DNA from: Bailinhaonella thermotolerans
GTDB taxonomy: Bacteria; Actinomycetota; Actinomycetes; Streptosporangiales; Streptosporangiaceae
NCBI RefSeq assembly: GCF_003594875.1
Contig: NZ_QZEY01000014.1
Location: 124,001 to 188,000 of the forward strand
DNA length: 64,000 nucleotides
Direction: 5' to 3'
The number at the start of each line of letters is the position of its first letter. Positions within the stretch are counted from its first letter, which is position 1. Shown piece by piece: positions 51,925-60,146 of this stretch. The translations under genes were made by a program, and so were the position numbers. The notes under the pieces were generated by a model. It did no database searches. It saw only the letters and a program-made list of their open reading frames with translations, and was not told the origin of the DNA.

Positions 51925-52466
51925 GCATGTTCGCGAGGTTCACCGACGCGGCGCGGGAGACCGTGGCGCACGCCGCCCGTCTCGCCGCCGGGGCCCGCCC
52001 GCCGGCGCCCCGCCTCACCACGGGGCACCTGCTGCTGGCGCTCGCCGAGACCCGCGACGAGACGGTCCCGGCGAGCCTGGCCCTCGACCCCGCGGCCCTC
52101 CGCCGCCGCCTCGGCGCCGGCCCGGGGGACCGCGACCTGCTCGCGACCCTGGGCATCGACCTGGACGAGGTGCGCCGCCGCGCGGGGGCCTCCGCCTCCC
52201 TCTGGCGGATGACCCGCTCCCCGTTCCGCCCCCTGCGCGTCGAGGTCGCGGGCCCCGGCGTCCTCGTCCCGCTGGCGGGCGGCGCCCGCAAGGTCATCGA
52301 GGTCGCCCAGCACCACGCCCGCCGCCGCGGTGCCCTCGTGGAGCAGTCAGACCTCCTCCGCGGCCTCCTGGCCGACGCCCGCGACGAGTCCCTGACCCAC
52401 CTGCGAGCCGAAGGCGTCAACCCCGCCCGGCTCTGGCGCCACCTCAACGACCCCCACGCCGCCTAG
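51921..52466 (+). CDS. Clp N-domain protein (ATPase-less)
   Basis: 181 residues from a GTG overlapping the HTH stop. Two Clp_N repeats are visible: MFARFTDAARETVAHAARLA with LTTGHLLLALAE (residues 1-75), and KVIEVAQHHARRRGALVEQSDLLRGLLADARDESLTHL (parts; residues 115-170). The N-domain of ClpA/ClpC binds substrates or adaptors, and here stands alone without AAA modules. Together with the HTH it probably forms a heat- or proteotoxic-stress sensing unit; that role is inferred. Confidence 0.85.
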   Translation: MSMFARFTDAARETVAHAARLAAGARPPAPRLTTGHLLLALAETRDETVPASLALDPAALRRRLGAGPGDRDLLATLGIDLDEVRRRAGASASLWRMTRSPFRPLRVEVAGPGVLVPLAGGARKVIEVAQHHARRRGALVEQSDLLRGLLADARDESLTHLRAEGVNPARLWRHLNDPHAA

Positions 52467-52564
52467 CGCCCGGCCGACGCCCTGCCCGAAGCCGCCCGCC
52501 CCTCCGCTCCCCGCGGGTCGCCGGGATTCCGCCGCCCGTTCCCGGGTGAGTACGGCGGCCGCCG

Positions 52565-52570
52565 GGGTAG
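52565..52570 (+). promoter_or_regulatory. GGGTAG -10 element of the nitroreductase gene
   Basis: GGGTAG nine bases before the GTG start. GGGT lies upstream at N17, longer than the usual 14-16. Confidence 0.35.
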
Positions 52571-52579
52571 GCGGGGGGC

Positions 52580-53095
52580 GTGGACACTTGGGAGACGATC
52601 GTCTCGCGGCGGGACGTGCGGGAGTTCTCGGGGCGCGAGATCGGCGACGAGGACCTGGACCGGATCCTGGAGGCGGGGCGCCGGGCGCCCTCCTCGATGA
52701 ACTGGCAGCCCTGGGACTTCGTGGTCGTGACCGGGCGCGAGGAACTCACACGGCTGAGCGCCACCGGGGCGTACATGAAGCACGTGCCGGGGGCGGCGGC
52801 CGCGATCGTGCTGGTGGCGCCGGTCGCGCGGGACGACATGCACCGGGACTGGGCGCAGTTCGACCTCGGGCAGGCGGCGATGAGCATGGAACTGGCCGCC
52901 GCCGCGCTGGGGATCGGCTCCGGGCACGCCTCGATCACCGATCAGGGCGGGGCGCGCGAGCTGCTCGGGCTGCCCGCCGACCGGTTCGCGCCGTACCTGC
53001 TCGTGCTGGGGTACCCGAAGGACCGGCCGCTCGCGCCGATCCGGCGGCCGGACCGGCGCCCCTTCGCGGAGGTCGTGCACCGCGGCCGCTGGTGA
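52580..53095 (+). CDS. Nitroreductase-family FMN protein
   Basis: 171 residues, slightly short for the family. The FMN phosphate-binding RRDVREFSGREI, APSSMNWQPWDFVVV and AAALGIGSGHASI motifs are present, and the C-terminus has GYPKDRP. These dimeric enzymes reduce nitro groups, quinones or flavins with NAD(P)H. The GTG start lies nine bases after a GGGTAG element with no ribosome site, suggesting a leaderless stress-induced message. Confidence 0.88.
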   Translation: MDTWETIVSRRDVREFSGREIGDEDLDRILEAGRRAPSSMNWQPWDFVVVTGREELTRLSATGAYMKHVPGAAAAIVLVAPVARDDMHRDWAQFDLGQAAMSMELAAAALGIGSGHASITDQGGARELLGLPADRFAPYLLVLGYPKDRPLAPIRRPDRRPFAEVVHRGRW

Positions 53096-53156
53096 TCGTC
53101 CTCCTTGCTACCGTCTTCGCGTGCCGAACGCGAGTGAAGACGGGAATGGGGGGCTC

Positions 53157-53873
53157 ATGGGCGATCCGCTGGCCACGCTCGGCCGGAACCTGGAGTGGTG
53201 CGAGCGCGGGACGGCCTTCTTCGAGGGGTGCCTGAGAGCGCTCCCCGACGCCGCCCTCGACGCGCCGTCCCTGCTCCCCGGCTGGTCGCGCCGTCACGTC
53301 GCCGCGCACGTCGCCTTCAACGCGCGGGCCCTCGGCCGGCTGCTGCACTGGGCGCGCACCGGCGAGGAGACCCCGATGTACCCGCCGGGCGACGCCCGCG
53401 ACCGTGAGATCGAGGAGGGGGCCCGCCTCGGCGCCCCCGCCCTGCGCCGCCTGGTCGCGGAGACCGCCGGGGACCTGGCGGCCGCCGTACGCGACCTGCC
53501 GGAGGCGGCCTGGGCGAACGGGGTCAGGACGCGCACCGGGATCCCGGTCCCGGCCGCCGCCGTGCCCTGGATGCGCACCCGCGAGGTCTGGATCCACGCG
53601 GTGGACCTGGGCGGCGGGGCGACCTTCGCCGACCTCCCGCCGGACCTGCTGGACGCCCTGATCGACGACGTGATCTCCGGCTGGGGGAACCCGCCCGCGC
53701 TGGTCGTCGCCCCGTCCGACCGGCCGTGGGACCGCCGCACCGGGCCCGCGGGCGCCGCCCCCGTCACCGTCACCGGCACCGCCGCCGCCCTGGCCGCCGC
53801 GCTCACCGGACGCGACATCTCGGGCGTCGCGAGCCCGGACGGGCCCGTGCCCACCCTTCCCGGCTGGCTGTAA
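53157..53873 (+). CDS. Maleylpyruvate isomerase-family (MDMPI_N/DinB-like) protein
   Basis: 238 residues. The N-terminal metal-binding four-helix domain has the pattern LLPGWSRRHVAAHVAFNARAL (W-x-x-x-H-x3-H) and EVWIHAVDLGGG supplying the Glu/His ligands. The C-terminal domain (PVTVTGTAAALAAALTGRD) is the small SCP2-like domain of this family. Members use mycothiol for isomerisation or conjugation; the reaction here is not known. The ATG at 53157 has a G-rich ribosome site; a GTG at 53121 has none. Confidence 0.82.
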   Translation: MGDPLATLGRNLEWCERGTAFFEGCLRALPDAALDAPSLLPGWSRRHVAAHVAFNARALGRLLHWARTGEETPMYPPGDARDREIEEGARLGAPALRRLVAETAGDLAAAVRDLPEAAWANGVRTRTGIPVPAAAVPWMRTREVWIHAVDLGGGATFADLPPDLLDALIDDVISGWGNPPALVVAPSDRPWDRRTGPAGAAPVTVTGTAAALAAALTGRDISGVASPDGPVPTLPGWL

Positions 53874-53888
53874 TCCTGAAGCCGGGGC

Positions 53889-53917
53889 GAACCCGGAGGC
53901 GCGCGGGGGAATCTAAG
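53889..53917 (+). promoter_or_regulatory. GAACC-N18-TCTAAG promoter of the secreted propeller gene
   Basis: GAACC 53889-53893, 18 bases, TCTAAG 53912-53917; ATG 31 bases on. Matches the promoter at 42840 in both boxes and spacing. Confidence 0.5.
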
Positions 53918-53948
53918 AGGGCACGACCCAACCGCCACGGGGGAGACC

Positions 53949-55154
53949 ATGAAGATCAGCCGCCTCAGGGCCGCAGCGGCGATCGCGGTGCTGCCGCTCG
54001 CCGCGTACGGCTCCGCGGCGCCCGGCCCGACCGCCCCGGAGAGGCCGGCCGCCGCGCGAGCCGTACCACCCCAGTCCGTCCCGGCCAGGGCGGCGCCCGC
54101 GGGCCAGGGGGCGGGGACGGCGATGCCGCCCGCCCTTCCGGCCACCGGGGCCGGGCCCGCCGCCTTCGGCTACCTGTGCGCGAACCCGCGGGACGAGGAC
54201 GGCATGCCCACGGGGACGTGCGCCCGCTGGCGGCTGGCGGCCAAGAACGGGCGGATCTTCCACGTGCCCGACGCGCTGGCCTGGGAGGAGGACGGTGAGG
54301 GCGCGGGCTCTCCCGGCGCGCTCGCGATCAGCCCCGACGGCGCGCGGATCGCCTACCAGCGGGCCGGCGACGACCGGCTCGTGGTCCGGGACCTGACCAC
54401 GGGCCGGATCCTGCCCATCGCCTACCCCCTGCCCCGGGACGCGATCGGCACCCCCGTCGAGCTGGCGTTCGTGCGCGACGGCCGCCACCTGGCGATCACC
54501 CCGGACACGGCCGGGGTGCCCGGCCGCGCCTGGCTGGCCGACGTCGAGAGCGGGGCCGTACGGCGCATGCCCGCCGACGGGAGGCTCCTCGACCTCGACC
54601 CCGCCACGGGCCGCGTCACCCTGCTGAGCGGCGAGCCCGGCTTCGGCGGCGGCGGGAGGTTCGTCACCGCCGACGGCGGCCGGAAGACCACCGCGCCGAT
54701 TCCCGCGAAGGCCGGCGACCACCTGATCTGGGGAGAGTTCGCCGCGCGCGACGGCCGCGCCGCCAACCTCGTCCCCAAGGAGCCCCCGGCCTGCGGGCCC
54801 GACATGACCCCGGTCTGGCTCACCACGTTCGACACCCGCACCGGGGCCATGACCAAGGTCCGGCCCGGCCTTCCCGCGGACGTCAACCACGCCGTCCCCC
54901 TCGACTGGCTCGACCGGGACGAGATCGTCGTCGCCGCCGCCCGCGAGCGGCCGGGCGAGACCCCGGACTCGCCGCTGGGCGCGTACGTCTACGCCCTGGA
55001 CGTCACCACCGGCCAGGCCACCCTGATGGCCAAGCTCACCACCCCGGAGACCGTCTACCTCGACGAACTCTCCGTCGGCGGCTACGCGGCCACCCGCGCC
55101 ACCGTGGCGGCGGACGCGATCGCCGCGCCCAAGCCACGCGGCTGCGAGGACTGA
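53949..55154 (+). CDS. Exported TolB/WD40-like propeller protein with altered lipobox
   Basis: 401 residues. A signal sequence (MKISRLRAAAAIAVLPLAAYG) is followed by an Ala/Pro-rich stretch and a propeller-like domain with short repeats: ALAISPDGARIAYQR, VRDLTTGRILP, WLADVESGAVRRMP, TTFDTRTGAMTKV, ALDVTTGQATLMAK. At the expected lipobox the sequence is LAAYG, with tyrosine (TAC) where a lipoprotein has cysteine (TGC). Two Cys pairs may form disulfides (CANPRD/TCARW and PPACG/RGCED). Function unknown; likely an envelope sensor or binding protein, co-regulated with the kinase/WD40 chimera. Confidence 0.7.
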   Translation: MKISRLRAAAAIAVLPLAAYGSAAPGPTAPERPAAARAVPPQSVPARAAPAGQGAGTAMPPALPATGAGPAAFGYLCANPRDEDGMPTGTCARWRLAAKNGRIFHVPDALAWEEDGEGAGSPGALAISPDGARIAYQRAGDDRLVVRDLTTGRILPIAYPLPRDAIGTPVELAFVRDGRHLAITPDTAGVPGRAWLADVESGAVRRMPADGRLLDLDPATGRVTLLSGEPGFGGGGRFVTADGGRKTTAPIPAKAGDHLIWGEFAARDGRAANLVPKEPPACGPDMTPVWLTTFDTRTGAMTKVRPGLPADVNHAVPLDWLDRDEIVVAAARERPGETPDSPLGAYVYALDVTTGQATLMAKLTTPETVYLDELSVGGYAATRATVAADAIAAPKPRGCED

Positions 55155-55477
55155 CCCCGCCCCGTCCCCCCGCACGGCCCGCCCCCGCCGCCCGCACGGG
55201 GAACGGCCCCGGCGCCGGCCGCACGGGCTCTCGGGTCCCGGCGCCGGCGGTGCGGGCTCGCGCGGGCCGCCGGCGCCGGCCGTACGGCACGGCGGTCCGG
55301 TGGGGTCCCGGCCCCGCCCGCCCGAGCACGGGCGAGGGCGGGGCCCCACCGGGCCTCCCACCGTGCTTCCCACCGGGCCTCCCACCGTGCTTCCCACCGG
55401 GCCTCCCGCCGTGCTTCCCGCCGTGCTTCCCGCAGGACGGTACGGCGAGCGCCGCCGGGCGGCCCGGCCGTGGCGGG
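55155..55477. other. 323-base gap with GGCGCCGG palindromes and seven 12-bp repeats
   Basis: Convergent gap. CGGCGCCGGC occurs several times in 55205-55280 and may terminate transcription. 55348-55431 is seven 12-bp units alternating ACCGGGCCTCCC and ACCGTGCTTCCC, the last two varied to GCCGTG. No gene recognised. Confidence 0.7.
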
Positions 55478-56068
55478 TCAGGACAGCGCGGACGCGGAGG
55501 GGACGACGACGCCGTAGAGGTCGGCGATCGTGGCGAGGGCGCTGTCGTGGAGCTGCCGCGCGGACACCTCGGCGACCGCGCTCGCCAGCGGCCGCGTCGC
55601 GCACGCGTCGGCGACGACGGTGGGCTGGTTGCCGCGCAGGAACGCGCCCTCGGTCGTGAAGGTCACGCACATGTGGGTCATGAACCCGGCGATGATCACG
55701 TTCTTGTGCCCGGCGGCGTCCACGTGCTCGCCGAGGTCGGTGTCGATGAACCCGTTCGGCTTGGTCTTGACGACGACGGCCTCGCCCTCGACGGGGGCCA
55801 CGCTCGGGTGGATCTGCCCGATCTCGGCCCTGATGTCGTACGGCGTGCCCTCGCCGCCGTCGTTGATGACGTGGATGACCGTCGCGCCGGCGGCGCGGGC
55901 CTTCGCGAGCAGCTCGGCCGCCGCGCCGAGGGCCTCCTCCCAGCCGGTCAGCTCCATCACGCCGCGGGTGTAGGTGTTCTGGTAGTCGACCAGGATCAGC
56001 GTGGAGTCGGCCAGGGAGGCCGGAGTCTGATCGAAACCGTTGAGTTCACGCAGAGTGGTCGCAGCCAT
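55478..56068 (-). CDS. Isochorismatase-family cysteine hydrolase
   Basis: 196 residues. Catalytic triad positions are visible: Asp in LILVDYQNTY, Lys in VVVKTKPNGF and the nucleophile Cys in GFMTHMCVTFTTEG, with the preceding cis-peptide region IAGFMTH. The family cleaves amides or vinyl ethers (nicotinamidase, isochorismatase, carbamoylases). The ATG at 56068 follows AAGGAAAGA. It is divergent from a GlxA-type regulator, a common pairing in which the regulator controls the hydrolase. Confidence 0.88.
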   Translation of the reverse strand: MAATTLRELNGFDQTPASLADSTLILVDYQNTYTRGVMELTGWEEALGAAAELLAKARAAGATVIHVINDGGEGTPYDIRAEIGQIHPSVAPVEGEAVVVKTKPNGFIDTDLGEHVDAAGHKNVIIAGFMTHMCVTFTTEGAFLRGNQPTVVADACATRPLASAVAEVSARQLHDSALATIADLYGVVVPSASALS

Positions 56069-56141
56069 GGGTCTTTCCTTCGTGTCGCACGATCCGGCCA
56101 CCGTTCCGGTGACCCTCTGCCACGCTAGGCGCACGCCCTAT

Positions 56142-56178
56142 ATGTCGGCAATGTCGCGTAACATGCAGATTCCGACAT
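56142..56178. promoter_or_regulatory. Three ATGTCG(G/C) half-sites in the isochorismatase/GlxA gap
   Basis: ATGTCGG 56142-56148 and ATGTCGC 56151-56157 are direct repeats nine bases apart; CCGACAT 56172-56178 is the inverse of the first. AraC-type proteins bind such repeated half-sites; candidate site for the GlxA regulator. Confidence 0.45.
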
Positions 56179-56239
56179 GCGGTGTCCGGGTCCGCTGTCC
56201 CGTCCGCCGCCGGCCTATCGAACGGAGCCCCCGTTGGGA

Positions 56240-57220
56240 GTGATCGAACGCCGCGTCGTCGTCGTCCTCTTCGACCGCGTGGACCTGCTGGACGTCACCG
56301 GGCCGCCCGAGGTGTTCTCGCTGCTCCAGCGGGAGATGGACGAGCCGACGGGCTACCAGGTCGTCCTGGCGGCCGAGACCATGGACCCGGTCACCACCTC
56401 CGCCGGGGTGCGCGTCCTGCCCGACGCGACCTTCGAAGAGGTCGCCGCGCGGAGCATCGACACGCTCGTGGTGCCCGGCGCGGTCGAGACCGACGCGCAC
56501 GGCCGGGTGCGCGCGGTCTGCGACCCGGCGGTGGTCGGCTGGGTGCGGACGCTGGCGGGGAAGACGCGGCGGGTCGCCTCGGTGTGCGTGGGGGCGCACA
56601 TCCTCGCGGACGCCGGGCTGCTGGAGGGACGGCGGGCCACCACCCACTGGTCCACCGCGCAGCAGCTCGCCGCCGACCACCCCTCGATCGAGGTCGACGC
56701 CGACCCGATCTTCATCCGGGACGGCGACGTGTGGACCGGCGCCGGGCTCACCGCCTGCCTGGACCTGTCGCTCGCCCTCGTCGCCGACGACTTCGGCGAG
56801 GCCCTGGCGCTGCGCGTCGCCCGGCAGCTCGTCATGTTCCTGAAGCGGCCGAGCGGTCAGAGCCAGTTCAGCGTCTCCCTGGAGCCCATCTCGACCACGC
56901 GGCGCATCGACGACCTCCGCCACCACATCGCGCGCAACCTCGCGGCCCCCCTCACCGTCCCCGCCCTGGCCGAATACGCCCACGTGAGCGAACGCCAGCT
57001 CACCCGCGTCTTCAAGAGCGAGCTCGGCATGACCCCCGCCGCCTACATCGAGTCCGCCCGCGTGGAGGCGGCCCGCAACCGCCTGGAGACCACCGACGAC
57101 ACCCTCGACCGCATCGCCTCCACCTGCGGCTTCAACACCACGGACACGCTGACCCGGGCCTTCCGCCGCCAGCTCAACACGACCCCGATGGAATACCGCA
57201 GGCGCTTCCGCCTGACCTGA
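56240..57220 (+). CDS. GlxA-type regulator: DJ-1/PfpI domain plus AraC HTH
   Basis: 326 residues from the GTG at 56240 (TTG at 56234 with GGAG six bases before it is an equally good start). Residues 1-175 are a DJ-1/PfpI-like domain with LFDRVDLLDVTGPPEVFSLL and the nucleophile-elbow Cys in SVCVGAHILADAGLLEG. Residues about 230-325 hold two AraC-type HTH motifs: LTVPALAEYAHVSERQLTRVF and LDRIASTCGFNTTDTLTRAF. The PfpI part probably binds an amide- or aldehyde-type ligand. It likely controls the divergent isochorismatase. Confidence 0.9.
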   Translation: MIERRVVVVLFDRVDLLDVTGPPEVFSLLQREMDEPTGYQVVLAAETMDPVTTSAGVRVLPDATFEEVAARSIDTLVVPGAVETDAHGRVRAVCDPAVVGWVRTLAGKTRRVASVCVGAHILADAGLLEGRRATTHWSTAQQLAADHPSIEVDADPIFIRDGDVWTGAGLTACLDLSLALVADDFGEALALRVARQLVMFLKRPSGQSQFSVSLEPISTTRRIDDLRHHIARNLAAPLTVPALAEYAHVSERQLTRVFKSELGMTPAAYIESARVEAARNRLETTDDTLDRIASTCGFNTTDTLTRAFRRQLNTTPMEYRRRFRLT

Positions 57221-57240
57221 CCCGGCGGGACCCGCCCCGC

Positions 57241-57280
57241 TCCCGGGCTCCCGCCGGACCAGGCCGGGCGGGGCCCGGGA
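57241..57280. terminator. Hairpin between the convergent GlxA and tex genes
   Basis: TCCCGGGC (57241-57248) pairs with GCCCGGGA (57273-57280); the interior can extend the stem with CCCGCC/GGGCGG-type pairing. Confidence 0.45.
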
Positions 57281-57295
57281 CCGGGCGCGGGATCG

Positions 57296-59758
57296 TCAGC
57301 GCTTCCTGCCGCGCTTCTGGTCGCCGTCCCCGAGGAGGCCGGCGCGGCGGAGGGCGTCGGCCATGGCGCCGCCGGCCTGCTCCGCGGCCCGGCCGCGGTC
57401 GCCGCCGCGGTCGGCACGGCCCCCGGAACCGGCGCGGCCGGCCCCGCCCTGGCCCCCGCCGCGGCCCGAGCCGCCCCGGCCGCCCGGCTGGCCGCCGCGC
57501 CCGCCGGACTGGCCGCGGCCGCCGCCCTGGGCGCGGTCGCGGGGACGGGACTCCTGGTCGTCGTCGAGGCGCATCGTCAGGGAGATGCGCTTGCGCGGGA
57601 TGTCCACCTCCTGGACCTTCACGCGGACCACGTCACCGGGCTTGGCGACGTCCCGGGGGTCGCTCACGAAGTCGTACGACATCGCCGAGACGTGGACGAG
57701 GCCGTCCTGGTGCACGCCCACGTCCACGAACGCCCCGAAGGCCGCGACGTTGGTGACGACCCCCTCGAGGATCATGCCCGGCTTCAGGTCGGAGAGCTTG
57801 TCCACGCCCTCCTTGAAGGTCGCGGTCTTGAACGCCGGCCGCGGGTCCCGCCCGGGCTTCTCCAGCTCGCGCAGGATGTCGGTGACCGTCGGGACGCCGA
57901 ACCGGTCGTCGGCGAAGTCCTGCGGCCGCAGCGCGCGCAGCACCGTGCCGTTGCCGATCAGCGACTTGATGTCGGTGCCGGCCGAGTCCAGGATGCGGCG
58001 GACCACGGGGTACGCCTCGGGGTGCACCGCCGACGCGTCGAGCGGGTCGTCGCCGTCGGGGATGCGCAGGAAGCCCGCGCACTGCTCGAACGCCTTCGGG
58101 CCCAGCCGCGGCACCTCCTTCAGCGCCTTGCGGGACCGGAACGGGCCGTGCGTGTCCCGGTGGAGCACGATGTTCTCCGCCAGACCCGAGCCGATGCCCG
58201 ACACCCGCGTGAGCAGCGGCGCGGACGCGGTGTTGACGTCCACGCCGACCGCGTTCACCGCGTCCTCGACCACGGCGTCCAGCGAGCGCGACAGCTTGAA
58301 CTCCGACAGGTCGTGCTGGTACTGCCCCACGCCGATCGACTTCGGGTCGATCTTGACCAGCTCGGCCAGCGGGTCCTGGAGCCGCCGGGCGATCGACACC
58401 GCGCCGCGCAGCGACACGTCCAGGTCGGGGAGCTCCTGCGAGGCGTACGGCGACGCGGAGTAGACCGACGCCCCGGCCTCGGAGACCACGATCTTCGTGA
58501 GCCCCAGCTCGGGGTGGCGCTTGATCAGGTCGGCGGCGAGCTTGTCGGTCTCGCGGGAGGCCGTGCCGTTGCCGATCGCGACCAGCTCGACCGAATGGGC
58601 CTTCGCCAGCTTCGCGAGGACGTCGATCGACTCGTCCCAGCGCTGCTGCGGCACGTGCGGGTAGATCGCCGTGGTGGCGACCACCTTGCCGGTCGGGTCC
58701 ACGACGGCCACCTTCACGCCCGTGCGGTAGCCGGGGTCCAGGCCCATCGTCGCCCGGGTCCCGGCGGGGGCGGCGAGCAGCAGGTCCTTGAGGTTGGCCG
58801 CGAACACGCGCACGGCCTCGTCCTCGGCCTCCTGCCACAGCCGCATCCGCAGGTCGAGCCCGAGGTGCACCAGGACGCGCGTGCGCCAGGCCCACCGCAC
58901 GGTGTCGGCCAGCCAGCGGTCCGCCGGGCGGCCCCGGTCGGCCACGCCGAACCGCGCCGCGATCGCCCGCTCGTAGGAGCTGGGCCCCTCCTCCTCGTCC
59001 CCGGCGTCGGGAGCGAAGGTCAGGCTCAGCACCTCCTCCTTCTCGCCGCGGAACATGGCGAGGATGCGGTGCGAGGGCAGCTTGCCGTACGGCTCGGCGA
59101 AGTCGAAGTAGTCGCTGAACTTGGCGCCCTCCTCCTCCTTGCCCTCGCGCACGGCCGACACCAGCCGCCCGCGCGCCCACATGCGCTCGCGCAGCTCCCC
59201 GATCAGGTCGGCGTCCTCGGCGAACCGCTCCACCAGGATCGCCCGCGCCCCCTCCAGCGCCGCGCCCGCGTCGGCCACGCCCTTGTCGTCGTCGACGTAG
59301 GCCAGCGCCGACTCGTAGGGGTCGTTCGAGGGGTCGGAGATCAGCAGGTCGGCCAGCGGCTCCAGCCCGGCCTCCCGCGCGATCTGCGCCTTCGTGCGCC
59401 GCTTGGGCTTGAACGGCAGGTAGATGTCCTCCAGCCGGGCCTTGGTGTCGGCGGCCAGGATGCGCGCCTCCAGCTCGGCGTCGAGCCTGCCCTGCGACCG
59501 GATCGAGTCCAGGATCGCCCCCCGGCGCTCCTCCATCTCCCGGAGGTAGCGCAGCCGCTCCTCCAGCGTGCGGAGCTGCGCGTCGTCGAGCGCCCCGGTC
59601 GCCTCCTTCCGGTATCGCGCGATGAACGGCACGGTGGCCCCGCCGTCGAGCAACTCGACCGCCGCGGCGACCTGCCGCTCCCGGACCCCCAGCTCCTCGG
59701 CGATCCGCCGAGGAATCCCCGCCCCGGGCTCGGGCTGCGTCGATATGGACGTCGTCAC
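57296..59758 (-). CDS. tex: Tex-family transcription accessory/RNA-binding protein
   Basis: 820 residues from a GTG ([12 protein letters not shown]). Order of domains: N-terminal Tex helices ([34 protein letters not shown]), the YqgF/RNase H-like fold ([35 protein letters not shown]), HhH motifs ([16 protein letters not shown]), and an S1 RNA-binding domain ([33 protein letters not shown]). A 75-residue Gly/Arg-rich (RGG-like) tail extends the usual length of about 770. Tex acts on transcribing RNA polymerase and RNA in many bacteria. The upstream divergent gap contains an A/T-rich patch near 59770-59805 that may hold its promoter. Confidence 0.93.
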   Translation of the reverse strand: MTTSISTQPEPGAGIPRRIAEELGVRERQVAAAVELLDGGATVPFIARYRKEATGALDDAQLRTLEERLRYLREMEERRGAILDSIRSQGRLDAELEARILAADTKARLEDIYLPFKPKRRTKAQIAREAGLEPLADLLISDPSNDPYESALAYVDDDKGVADAGAALEGARAILVERFAEDADLIGELRERMWARGRLVSAVREGKEEEGAKFSDYFDFAEPYGKLPSHRILAMFRGEKEEVLSLTFAPDAGDEEEGPSSYERAIAARFGVADRGRPADRWLADTVRWAWRTRVLVHLGLDLRMRLWQEAEDEAVRVFAANLKDLLLAAPAGTRATMGLDPGYRTGVKVAVVDPTGKVVATTAIYPHVPQQRWDESIDVLAKLAKAHSVELVAIGNGTASRETDKLAADLIKRHPELGLTKIVVSEAGASVYSASPYASQELPDLDVSLRGAVSIARRLQDPLAELVKIDPKSIGVGQYQHDLSEFKLSRSLDAVVEDAVNAVGVDVNTASAPLLTRVSGIGSGLAENIVLHRDTHGPFRSRKALKEVPRLGPKAFEQCAGFLRIPDGDDPLDASAVHPEAYPVVRRILDSAGTDIKSLIGNGTVLRALRPQDFADDRFGVPTVTDILRELEKPGRDPRPAFKTATFKEGVDKLSDLKPGMILEGVVTNVAAFGAFVDVGVHQDGLVHVSAMSYDFVSDPRDVAKPGDVVRVKVQEVDIPRKRISLTMRLDDDQESRPRDRAQGGGRGQSGGRGGQPGGRGGSGRGGGQGGAGRAGSGGRADRGGDRGRAAEQAGGAMADALRRAGLLGDGDQKRGRKR

Positions 59759-60146
59759 GATTTGATCCGCCTTCTCCCTGACATTGAGCAACGCCAATTC
59801 TGACAGCCCCGGACCCCCTCCCGCCGCCCCAAGCCGGTACGGCCCGGAGGCCCGGCGGCCCGGCGCACGGCCGCGCACGCCCGCCGTACGCGCAGCCGTA
59901 CGCGCCGCCCGCGCCGTGGTGACGACCCGGGGAACGCGCCGGGGCGCGGCGCCGGGCCCTCGTCCGCGCCGCGCTCCGGCCGGATCGTCGCCGTCCCTCA
60001 CCGGCGCGCCCGGCCGGCCGTGATCCGGCGGGCCCCGACCGGGCGGGCGCGCGCGGCTGGGGGATCCCGCCGACATCCGGGCGCGGGAAAGTGTGTGGGG
60101 CGGCCATATGGGGCGGGGGCGGGGGACGCGCCTACGGTGTGGCGGC
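59759..60146. other. 388-base divergent intergenic region
   Basis: Between tex and the MFS gene. The first 45 bases are A/T-richer and probably carry the tex promoter and ribosome site. The rest is over 80 percent G/C by eye with CCGTACGC copies near 59883 and 59897. I see no gene, RNA or clear operator. Confidence 0.5.

Noticed and set aside
55250-56128. Plus-strand frame through the 12-bp repeats into isochorismatase
   Set aside because: Pro/Cys/Phe repeat followed by antisense of a well-supported gene.
59784-60023. 79-codon plus frame between tex and the MFS gene
   Set aside because: Pro/Ala/Arg-rich low complexity, no ribosome site, and it covers the probable tex promoter.
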